Assembly: GCA_030749275.1 (NCBI GenBank) | Contig: JASMKJ010000542.1 | Location: 1-5,354 of the forward strand | Length of the DNA stretch: 5,354 nucleotides | Origin: Acidimicrobiales bacterium | GTDB taxonomy: Bacteria > Actinomycetota > Acidimicrobiia > Acidimicrobiales > Poriferisodalaceae | Direction: 5' to 3' | In this document: one piece after another, positions 1 to 5,354 of the stretch | Layout: each line of letters begins with the position of its first letter | Numbering within the stretch: the first letter of the stretch is position 1 | Program-made: the position numbers and the translations under genes | The notes under the pieces: model-generated | What the model was told of the DNA's origin: nothing | Databases searched by the model: none | Seen by the model: only the letters and a program-made list of their open reading frames with translations

Positions 1-1
1 C

Positions 2-721
2 ACCTTTGTCTTCTATCCCTGCGAAGAGGTTGCAGATGAACACAACGGACTCAAACATCTCTTCGAGACCTCTCCACATCTAGTTGAAGGCGATATCGCC
101 TTACTAGGAGAACCAACCTCGGCAGGGATTGAAGCGGGATGTCAGGGAACCCTGCGAGTCAAGGCCCTCTTCCAAGGGACACGGGCCCACACAGCTCGAC
201 CATGGAAAGGTCGTAACGCCATTCATCGTCTCGGTGATGTTCTAAGAACATTGGAAGAATACGACGGACGTCGCCCCGTCGTAGATGGCTGCGAATACCG
301 CGAAGCAATGCAGGCAGTCCACGTTGAAGGCGGCGTCGCCGGCAACGTCGTTCCCGACGAAGCGACCCTCACTATCAATCACCGGTATGCGCCCGATCGA
401 AGTCCAAAAGAAGCCGAAGAACACGTCGGTCAACTACTTGCCGGGTGCGATCAATTGACCATCGATGATCATGCCCCGCCCGCAATGCCAGCGCTGAACC
501 ATCCACTGCTCGAAACCCTCATCTCACGCAACAACCTCGACGTCAAAGCCAAACTAGGTTGGACGGATGTAGCCCGATTCGCGTCTCGCGGAATACCAGC
601 ATCAAACTTCGGAGCCGGTGACCCATCGATCGCTCATACCCAAGGCGAATTCGTGGACCGCGGCGAAATAGAACTCGTGCACTCTGCTTTAGTTGACTTA
701 CTCACCAACGGTGTGCACTAA
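2..721 (+). CDS. dapE: Succinyl-diaminopimelate desuccinylase, actinobacterial type (5' end missing)
   Basis: This is a zinc-dependent M20-family amidohydrolase that cleaves N-succinyl-LL-diaminopimelate to LL-diaminopimelate and succinate in the cytoplasm, for lysine and peptidoglycan synthesis. The frame is open from base 2 and gives 239 residues before TAA (719-721). The N-terminal 120 or so residues, with the first metal-binding His and Asp, lie outside the window. Visible family marks, numbered within the fragment, are PCEEVA (E8 and E9, the general base and a metal ligand), LLGEPT (E37, metal ligand), IEAGCQGTLR (44-52), RAHTARPWKGRNAIH (61-75, in the lid/dimerisation domain), GWTDVARF, and NFGAGDP followed by AHTQGE, where H212 is the expected C-terminal metal ligand. 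The EAGCQGTLR and RAHTARPW wording is typical of the actinobacterial DapE group. The stop overlaps the stop of the convergent phosphatase gene. No damage is seen in the part present. Confidence 0.93.
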   Translation, partial: TFVFYPCEEVADEHNGLKHLFETSPHLVEGDIALLGEPTSAGIEAGCQGTLRVKALFQGTRAHTARPWKGRNAIHRLGDVLRTLEEYDGRRPVVDGCEYREAMQAVHVEGGVAGNVVPDEATLTINHRYAPDRSPKEAEEHVGQLLAGCDQLTIDDHAPPAMPALNHPLLETLISRNNLDVKAKLGWTDVARFASRGIPASNFGAGDPSIAHTQGEFVDRGEIELVHSALVDLLTNGVH

Positions 722-758
722 GTACCGATCATCTTCTCGAGTACTTTCGCGACACCGT
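708..758. terminator. Nested inverted repeat over the dapE/HAD convergent stops; possible two-way terminator
   Basis: Two perfect inverted repeats are nested here. The outer arms are ACGGTGT (708-714) and ACACCGT (752-758). The inner arms are AAGTAC (720-725) and GTACTT (741-746). The inner stem extends by CGA/TCG (726-728 with 737-739) past one bulged A at 740, leaving an 8-base loop. The unpaired stretches between outer and inner stems are 5 bases on each side. The structure covers both stop codons and could stop transcription from either direction. No clear U-tract follows on either strand, so a classic intrinsic terminator is not shown. Its right half also encodes the end of the phosphatase. 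Confidence 0.35.
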
Positions 759-1527
759 CGTTTAGGTTCAAATCAGCAACTTCGTCGGCCGCCTCTCTAG
801 TTGACTGATGCGCGTTACCGACAGCAACGCCCCAGCCAGCGAACTTGAGCATCGCATCATCATTTGGCATGTCGCCGAAAGCGACAACCTCTTGGGGACT
901 GACCTGTCTCTCTTCGCACAATCGCCCAAGACCAAAAGCCTTATCGACGCCGGGGGGCATCAGCTCAACAAAAGGAAGTCCAGCATGCATGGCATTGGCG
1001 CGGCCCTTTAAGAAAGGGGCGATGAGAGTCAAAGTTTCGTCCGGTGAACGATCCGGCAAGTTGAGCAACAGTTTGTGGACTCGCTCATCGAGAAAAGGAA
1101 CCAGGTCCGAAACGTCGCTGTCGACGGGCCTTGACGCAAGTTCAAGCCACCTGCTTTCAGCTATGAAATCTCCAGCCATCTCGGCACAAAAGCCGACATC
1201 TGGGAAAGCGCGTCTGATCTCGCTTAGAAGATTTGAAGCATCATCTAAATCGAGGGTCGCCAGCTGCTTAATCATTCCGCTTGAAGGGTCGTACTCCACG
1301 GCACCGTTGGCGCACAGCAATGTGGTGGAAATTCCTGTTTGCTCCGAGATCGAGTCGCAATATCTCGGAGGTCGACCTGTGGCAACCACAAATTCGATAC
1401 CGAGTTCTTGTACGTGGCGCAGAACAATCCGAGTTCTCTCCGATATTTCCCGCCCTGAACCCAACAAGGTCCCATCAAAATCCGAGACGATCAGAGTCAC
1501 ATCCTCGATACCAGGTCTGCTGATCAC
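718..1527 (-). CDS. Cof-type HAD-superfamily phosphatase
   Basis: This is a haloacid-dehalogenase superfamily hydrolase of the Cof (C2-cap, IIB) kind. These are cytoplasmic Mg-dependent phosphatases acting on small phosphorylated metabolites, often sugar phosphates or cofactors; the substrate here cannot be told. With the GTG at 1527 it has 269 residues, a normal family length. Motif I is DFDGT with D16 (nucleophile) and D18. Motif II is T50 in ATGRP. Motif III is probably K196 in PPGVDK. Motif IV is GDMPNDD from residue 218 (D219, D223). The cap lies between motifs II and III. The GTG at 1527 overlaps the TGA of the upstream GMC gene, suggesting translational coupling. A second GTG at 1500 would give 260 residues beginning MTLIVSDFDGT, the usual family N-terminus, with GAGG only two bases upstream. 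The same frame is open to an ATG at 1668, but that would bury 140 bases in the conserved end of the GMC gene. Confidence 0.88.
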   Translation of the reverse strand: MISRPGIEDVTLIVSDFDGTLLGSGREISERTRIVLRHVQELGIEFVVATGRPPRYCDSISEQTGISTTLLCANGAVEYDPSSGMIKQLATLDLDDASNLLSEIRRAFPDVGFCAEMAGDFIAESRWLELASRPVDSDVSDLVPFLDERVHKLLLNLPDRSPDETLTLIAPFLKGRANAMHAGLPFVELMPPGVDKAFGLGRLCEERQVSPQEVVAFGDMPNDDAMLKFAGWGVAVGNAHQSTREAADEVADLNLNDGVAKVLEKMIGT

Positions 1528-3068
1528 AAGCCGTATCGAGTCGGATCGGTGCGCAACCACTCGCCGATCGTCTCTCCAACCATGATCGACGTTGGATTCG
1601 TGTTTGCTCTCGGCACCGTCGGAAAAATCGATGCGTCGGCCACAACGAGGCCATCGATTGAATGACACCTGCCGTATTGGTCTACCACCGCATCAGGATC
1701 GTCGACAGGCCCCATTTTGGCTGTTCCACAGGGGTGATATCCCGATGCCGAGAACCGTCTCAACAGATCGATAACGTCACTACGGTCGTTAAGCCTTTGC
1801 ATGTCGGGAAACATCACTTCGTCGGTAAGCGCACCCAAGGGGCCAGTTTCAGTGAAACGCAACGCATCCAAGAAACAATCCGCTAGACGGTCAGCGTCCC
1901 GGTCAACTTCGCAGAACCGAGACTTAATTATTGGAGCAGCGAACGGATCCGCAGTCGAGAAAATCAGCTCACCCACACCGTCAACCTGTTCGAGAACAGC
2001 AGCGACACCGAAATAAGGGAGATTTTCTCGACCGGTGAACGTCAGTTGCTCAATCTGCAGATCCACTCGGTCGCGACTGTCAGGTGAGGTGTACCTCAAA
2101 ATTGTTTGAATGATGGGTTGATCACCGGCCACCAGCTCAGGGTGGGTCGGTCGACACAAAACGAACAAACCTGGATGGTCGGACAAGTTTTTTCCTACGC
2201 CGCGAACCTCAGCGGACATCCCGACACCCATTCGAGCCAAATCCTTCGACGGGCCGATACCGGAGCGCAACAAAATTCCGGGGGTGTGAATAGCTCCTGC
2301 GCACAGAACCACGAGTTTCGAACGAATCTCCTCAACTGACCCGTCGTGCAGGATCACCTCCACCCCAACAGCCTTGCCTCTTTCGATTATCAACCTGTTG
2401 GTGTGGCAGTCGCCTCGGATTTCAAGATTAGGACGCAACCTGATGGGAGCCAGATATGCCGATGCGGTAGACACTCGGAGTTGCCCCAATTTGTTCATGG
2501 GCTGAGGCCCGGCCCCCCAGCCTTCTGGAGCGTTTTGATCAGGGCACTCCGGAAATCCCAACTCATCCGCGGTAGCGAGAAAAGCTTGGTGCAGTTCAGT
2601 CAGTTCGGCATGCGGGTACCTGCGCACGGTGATGGGGCCGGCATCGCCGTGAAATGTTTCGTGCCCGAAATCAAGGTCACGTTCCAGTCTGCAGAACGTT
2701 TCGAGGACATTTTCCCAGCTCCACTCAGAGTTGCCTCGATCTACCCAATCGTCGTAGTCCTCGGGAACCCCACGCAAAAAGATGCAGGTATTCACTGCAG
2801 TCGACCCCCCAGTCACCCGCCCTCTGGGAAGCGGCTGGCCGGGTCGTTGTTCGGTGGGGGAGTAGTCGAGATGCCAGTCATGATCAACCACGCTGTTGTG
2901 ATGGCCGTTGCGTAAATCCGAGGGCGTGTCAGGCAGATGCGAATAGTCAGGACCAGCTTCCAGCAACAACACACTCGCATTCGGATTTTCGCTAGCACGA
3001 GCAACTAGTGGTGCGCCTGATGCACCCGCACCGACAACAATGATGTCGTAATTGCGCCCGTCTGCCAT
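1524..3068 (-). CDS. GMC-family FAD-dependent oxidoreductase
   Basis: This is a glucose-methanol-choline oxidoreductase, an FAD flavoenzyme that oxidises an alcohol group. Subgroup, substrate and electron acceptor are not identifiable from sequence alone. From ATG 3068 it has 514 residues, a usual length. The ADP-binding beta-alpha-beta unit is at 7-39: YDIIVVGAGASG, then VLLLEAG. GMC signature 1 is at about 82-107 (GRVTGGSTAVN, then FLRGVPEDYDDW). Signature 2 is GAIHTPGILLRSGIG. The C-terminal active-site pair is H445 (YHPCGTAKMG) and N489 (PRANTNP), with the 44-residue spacing known for the choline oxidase His/Asn pair. No signal peptide or membrane segment is seen, so it is probably cytoplasmic. 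ATG 3068 is chosen because the FAD fold begins six residues later. ATG 3110 would add 14 residues, and the longer frame to 3221 would run into the divergent gene. GGAGGG touches the ATG, too close for a normal ribosome site. It is the first gene of an operon with the HAD phosphatase. A role like the mycofactocin-linked GMC enzymes of actinobacteria is possible but not shown. Confidence 0.9.
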   Translation of the reverse strand: MADGRNYDIIVVGAGASGAPLVARASENPNASVLLLEAGPDYSHLPDTPSDLRNGHHNSVVDHDWHLDYSPTEQRPGQPLPRGRVTGGSTAVNTCIFLRGVPEDYDDWVDRGNSEWSWENVLETFCRLERDLDFGHETFHGDAGPITVRRYPHAELTELHQAFLATADELGFPECPDQNAPEGWGAGPQPMNKLGQLRVSTASAYLAPIRLRPNLEIRGDCHTNRLIIERGKAVGVEVILHDGSVEEIRSKLVVLCAGAIHTPGILLRSGIGPSKDLARMGVGMSAEVRGVGKNLSDHPGLFVLCRPTHPELVAGDQPIIQTILRYTSPDSRDRVDLQIEQLTFTGRENLPYFGVAAVLEQVDGVGELIFSTADPFAAPIIKSRFCEVDRDADRLADCFLDALRFTETGPLGALTDEVMFPDMQRLNDRSDVIDLLRRFSASGYHPCGTAKMGPVDDPDAVVDQYGRCHSIDGLVVADASIFPTVPRANTNPTSIMVGETIGEWLRTDPTRYGL

Positions 3069-3075
3069 CCCTCCG

Positions 3076-3081
3076 ACGCTA
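3076..3081 (-). promoter_or_regulatory. Possible -10 box for a leaderless GMC transcript
   Basis: On the minus strand this reads TAGCGT, fitting the actinobacterial TANNNT -10 pattern, with 7 bases between it and the ATG at 3068. Transcription would then start at or next to the A of the start codon, a leaderless mRNA. This would also explain why the GGAGGG touching the ATG is badly placed as a ribosome site. The motif is short and could occur by chance. Confidence 0.35.
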
Positions 3082-3119
3082 GTTGCCGAAGTCAACAAGG
3101 GCTTGATCATTAGTTGTTC

Positions 3120-3125
3120 TAGGCT
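3120..3125 (+). promoter_or_regulatory. Possible -10 box for a leaderless D-aminoacylase transcript
   Basis: TAGGCT fits TANNNT and lies 6 bases before the ATG at 3132. No Shine-Dalgarno sequence is present between it and the start codon, so a leaderless transcript is the simplest reading. No -35 consensus is found at 16-18 bases upstream. Confidence 0.38.
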
Positions 3126-3131
3126 CTCCGA

Positions 3132-4592
3132 ATGGCAGATACCGTTATCCGTAACGCAACGATCATCGACGGCACAGGAGCTGACCGATTCGTTGGAGAT
3201 GTCACCATTGACGACGGTCACATAACTGAAGTCGGTGTGACTTCAAGTTCGGCTACCACAGAAATAGATGCGACTGGACTCGTACTAGCGCCCGGATTCG
3301 TAGACGTACACACCCACGACGATGGTGCGTTACTCCAACATCCCGATATGGAGTTCAAGGTTTCCCAAGGTTGCACAAGCGTGGTGGTAGGAAACTGCGG
3401 GTTCTCAGCAATCCCAGCAGTCCCCGGAGAGCACACTTTGGACCTATCGGGAGTTCAGGCGAACTGGAACGATCTGGACGGATATCGCGAAAGTGTAGAA
3501 AACTCCAAGCCCGCGGTTAACGCCATGATGCTCGTGGGGCACAACACGATCAGGTCCCTCGAAATGGGCGGCGAGCGACGAGCGCCAACAGACCCCGAAC
3601 TTGAACGAATGTGCCGACATGTCGAATTGGCTATGCAGCAAGGAGCATGCGGGCTCTCCACCGGCCTCATATACCGTCCCGGCAAGTGGTCAGATACAGA
3701 AGAAGTACTTGAACTTGCCAAGGTCGTTGCACCATTCGATGGCATCTACGCGACCCATATGCGGAACGAAAATGATCATCTGCTGGAAGCAGTTGACGAA
3801 GCCCTCGAAATAGGCGCAAAAGCAGGTGTTGCAGTACAAATCAGCCACCACAAAGCAGCAGGTCGCAGAAATTGGGGAAAGGTCAAAGATTCGCTCGCCA
3901 AAGTAGATGCCGCAGTAGCCGATGGTGCACAAGTAACTCTCGACGTGTACCCATACACCGCGGGTAGCGGACCGATGATCCAATACTTCGACATAGACGA
4001 TCCGAACCCGGAACTAGCCAAAGCAATCCAGTTAGCCTCCTGCCCCGCCTTTCGAACCTACGAAGGCAGAATGCTTGTCGACATAGCAGAAGAACTAGGA
4101 ATATCTGCACCGGAGGCAGTACGACACATCCTCACCGCCCCCGAAGGAAAAAGCACAATTTGTATCCAACACACGATGGACGAAGGTGACGTCGTTTCCA
4201 ACTTGCGTCACGACCGAGTGATGATCGGATCAGACGGCATACCGGATCTAACGGGCAAGCCGCACCCCAGGTTGTTTGGAACTTTCCCACGTGTTCTAGG
4301 TAGATACGTTCGAGAACAAAGCGTTCTCGAACTAGAACGCGCCATCCGAAGAATGACTTCTTTGTCGTGCGATGTTCACGGCCTTCAGGGCAGAGGTCGA
4401 ATAACTGAAGGAAATTGGGCGGACCTAGTGTTATTCGACCCCAACCTCATCCTCGACATAGCCACCTATGAGGATCCCAAGAGAGAATCTGCAGGCATTC
4501 AGAGCGTCTGGGTAAACGGTCAGATGGCCTTCACAGAAGGACTACATACTCAGGTTGGAGCGGGAAAGGTTCTCAGCTATCGCCAGCACTAA
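3132..4592 (+). CDS. N-acyl-D-amino-acid deacylase (D-aminoacylase family amidohydrolase)
   Basis: This 486-residue protein is a member of the amidohydrolase superfamily, D-aminoacylase group. Such enzymes remove the acyl group from N-acyl-D-amino acids to give the free D-amino acid and a carboxylate. The N-terminal beta-sandwich strands (VIRNATIIDGTG, residues 5-16) lead into the metal-dependent TIM barrel. Metal and catalytic residues are present: H60 and H62 (GFVDVHTHDD), C89 (GNCG), H209 (ATHMRNE), H239 (SHHK) and D368 (SDG). The Cys ligand is a hallmark of D-aminoacylases and argues against dihydroorotase or hydantoinase. Other family blocks are CGLSTGLIYRPG, DVYPYTAGSG, HPRLFGTFPRVLGRYVRE, and the C-terminal return to the sandwich (NWADLVLFDP, VWVNGQ). 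No signal peptide is seen. ATG 3132 is chosen because the family N-terminus begins there; no ribosome site precedes it. The gene is divergent from the GMC oxidoreductase across 63 bases. Some relatives act on other N-acyl or N-carbamoyl compounds, so the exact substrate is uncertain. Confidence 0.9.
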   Translation: MADTVIRNATIIDGTGADRFVGDVTIDDGHITEVGVTSSSATTEIDATGLVLAPGFVDVHTHDDGALLQHPDMEFKVSQGCTSVVVGNCGFSAIPAVPGEHTLDLSGVQANWNDLDGYRESVENSKPAVNAMMLVGHNTIRSLEMGGERRAPTDPELERMCRHVELAMQQGACGLSTGLIYRPGKWSDTEEVLELAKVVAPFDGIYATHMRNENDHLLEAVDEALEIGAKAGVAVQISHHKAAGRRNWGKVKDSLAKVDAAVADGAQVTLDVYPYTAGSGPMIQYFDIDDPNPELAKAIQLASCPAFRTYEGRMLVDIAEELGISAPEAVRHILTAPEGKSTICIQHTMDEGDVVSNLRHDRVMIGSDGIPDLTGKPHPRLFGTFPRVLGRYVREQSVLELERAIRRMTSLSCDVHGLQGRGRITEGNWADLVLFDPNLILDIATYEDPKRESAGIQSVWVNGQMAFTEGLHTQVGAGKVLSYRQH

Positions 4593-4733
4593 ACCTGAGA
4601 GACACCTAGGGGGCTAGTACCCTACGTGTAGGCATGTTGAAGATACGTGCCCATCCCCCACGCACCTGGCAGCCGTCAGGTAGCCCTCTTAGACGTCGAA
4701 CTATCGGCGTTCACCAGTTGAAAGTTCGCCCAC
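4593..4733. other. Intergenic gap between D-aminoacylase and DEAD-box helicase genes
   Basis: These 141 bases hold no supported gene. Near the left end lie the palindrome CCTAGG (4605-4610), a weak inverted repeat TAGGG/CCCTA (4607-4611 with 4620-4624) and the dyad CCTAC-GT-GTAGG (4621-4632). TACGTG occurs at 4623-4628 and 4644-4649, exactly 21 bases apart. GACGTC is at 4692-4697. These may mark an operator or a weak terminator. No sigma-70 type promoter at good spacing was found for the helicase, and a strong terminator with a U-tract is absent. Confidence 0.45.
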
Positions 4734-5354
4734 TTGACAACGACTTTTGCAGAACTCGGCGTACCCCAAGACCTCATAGCCGCCTTGGCCGACCAAGGAA
4801 TCGAATCACCCTTCGCTATCCAAACCCTTGCTATTGGAGATGCCATGGCAAGGCGAGACGTATGCGGTAAAGCCAAAACCGGCTCAGGTAAGACACTGGC
4901 ATTCAGCCTGCCAGCGATAGCTCACACAGAGCGAAACCAAGACGGCAAACCCACCACCTTGATGTTGACTCCCACTCGTGAATTAGCGAATCAAATCACT
5001 GGAGTGGTTGAACCCCTAGCTCACGCTCGACAACTTCGAACGATAGCTGTCTACGGCGGTACCAACATTGACAGACAAATCGAAACAATTGACAAGGGCA
5101 TCGACATCATCATCGCCACTCCCGGACGTCTGATCGATCTCATCGACAGAAAAGCGGTAGACGTGGGGCTAGTTGAGTGCGTGGTGGTGGACGAGGCCGA
5201 CCGAATGGCCGATATGGGCTTCCTTCCACAAGTGGAATGGATACTCAGACACATCCAAGTTGACCATCAAACGATGCTCTTTTCCGCGACTTTGGACGGT
5301 GCTGTCGACACGGTCGTCAAACGCCACCTCACAGATCCGGTGTTTCACGAAGTA
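4734..5354 (+). CDS. DEAD-box ATP-dependent RNA helicase (3' end missing)
   Basis: This is an ATP-dependent RNA helicase of superfamily 2, which remodels RNA structure, for example in ribosome assembly, RNA decay or cold adaptation. The 207 residues present cover the Q motif and the first RecA-like domain; motifs IV-VI and the C-terminal tail lie beyond the window. Motifs are Q motif F5 to Q30 (TTFAELGVP, then SPFAIQ), motif I AKTGSGKT (47-54), Ia PTRELA (80-85), Ib region GG (108-109) and TPGR (129-132), II DEAD (153-156) and III SAT (184-186). All are intact. The start is TTG 4734, the only usable start between an in-frame stop (4719-4721) and the Q motif. The next ATG, at 4845, would delete the Q motif. 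No clear ribosome site is seen; GAAAG at 4720-4724 is the nearest purine run. Without the C-terminal half, RhlE, DeaD/CsdA and related types cannot be told apart. Confidence 0.92.
   Translation, partial: MTTTFAELGVPQDLIAALADQGIESPFAIQTLAIGDAMARRDVCGKAKTGSGKTLAFSLPAIAHTERNQDGKPTTLMLTPTRELANQITGVVEPLAHARQLRTIAVYGGTNIDRQIETIDKGIDIIIATPGRLIDLIDRKAVDVGLVECVVVDEADRMADMGFLPQVEWILRHIQVDHQTMLFSATLDGAVDTVVKRHLTDPVFHEV

Larger units (their letters stand above)
3069..3131. promoter_or_regulatory. Divergent control region between GMC oxidoreductase and D-aminoacylase genes
   Basis: These 63 bases separate two divergent start codons and must hold or overlap the promoters of both genes, unless one is transcribed from inside its neighbour. 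Each start has a TANNNT -10-like hexamer 6-7 bases upstream. The region also has TAGTTG twice on the + strand (3080-3085 and 3111-3116, 31 bases apart) and the palindrome TGATCA (3104-3109). No convincing -35 box at normal spacing is seen for either direction. Confidence 0.55.

Noticed and set aside
845..1585. Long open frame of 246 codons on the + strand opposite the HAD phosphatase
   Set aside because: Its translation is rich in Ser, Arg and Lys with no recognisable domain, and it is antisense to a gene with all four HAD motifs. It is a shadow of codon bias.
2346..2915. Open frame of 189 codons on the + strand opposite the GMC gene
   Set aside because: It is antisense to conserved GMC regions, has no family resemblance and no ribosome site, so it is a shadow frame.
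3069..3221. Extended N-terminus of the GMC protein from ATG 3221
   Set aside because: It would add 51 residues before the FAD-binding fold and overlap the first 90 bases of the divergent D-aminoacylase gene. The added residues look unlike any signal peptide or domain.
3942..4080. Apparent shortening of the D-aminoacylase after the PYTAGSG motif
   Set aside because: The spacing from H239 to D368 is not shorter than I recall for the characterised Alcaligenes enzyme, and total length is normal, so a deletion is not supported.
4734..4739. TTGACA as a consensus -35 box
   Set aside because: It coincides with the helicase start codon, and no -10 box lies about 17 bases downstream. It is explained by the codons TTG ACA.
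4634..4870. 78-codon open frame on the + strand before and over the helicase start
   Set aside because: It overlaps the Q motif and motif I region of the helicase in another frame, and the peptide is Arg/Pro-rich with no domain.
1..5354. Mobile elements, CRISPR array, tRNA/rRNA genes or defence system
   Set aside because: No transposase or integrase motifs, long terminal repeats, regularly spaced repeats, cloverleaf sequences or known defence domains were seen; coding genes account for nearly all of the window.

Overview
The window is an ordinary-looking stretch of bacterial chromosome with five protein genes and almost no spare DNA. The best guess for the host is an actinobacterium. The DapE fragment has the wording of the actinobacterial form of succinyl-diaminopimelate desuccinylase, several starts are GTG or TTG, and two starts look leaderless. 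By eye the base composition is moderate (about half G+C), lower than in most cultured high-GC actinobacteria, so an uncultured or marine lineage is possible. That placement is inference.

Layout: (1) bases 2-721 (+) hold the C-terminal two thirds of dapE (lysine and peptidoglycan precursor synthesis). (2) Bases 718-1527 (-) encode a Cof-type HAD phosphatase whose stop codon overlaps the dapE stop. (3) Bases 1524-3068 (-) encode a GMC-family FAD oxidoreductase. Its TGA overlaps the GTG of the phosphatase (GTGA), so these two form a tight operon reading GMC then HAD. (4) Bases 3069-3131 are a 63-base divergent control region. (5) Bases 3132-4592 (+) encode an N-acyl-D-amino-acid deacylase type amidohydrolase. 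(6) Bases 4593-4733 are a 141-base gap with small dyads and repeats. (7) Bases 4734-5354 (+) hold the first RecA-like domain of a DEAD-box RNA helicase, starting at TTG and cut by the window edge.

How they may work together: the GMC oxidoreductase, HAD phosphatase and D-aminoacylase look like a small accessory or catabolic cluster around one divergent promoter region, set between two housekeeping genes (dapE and the helicase). No shared substrate can be read from the sequence. I found no tRNA or rRNA, CRISPR array, insertion sequence, phage gene or evident new system. The points worth a second look are structural: overlapping convergent stops inside a nested inverted repeat, a GTGA start/stop overlap, and two divergent leaderless-type starts sharing 63 bases.
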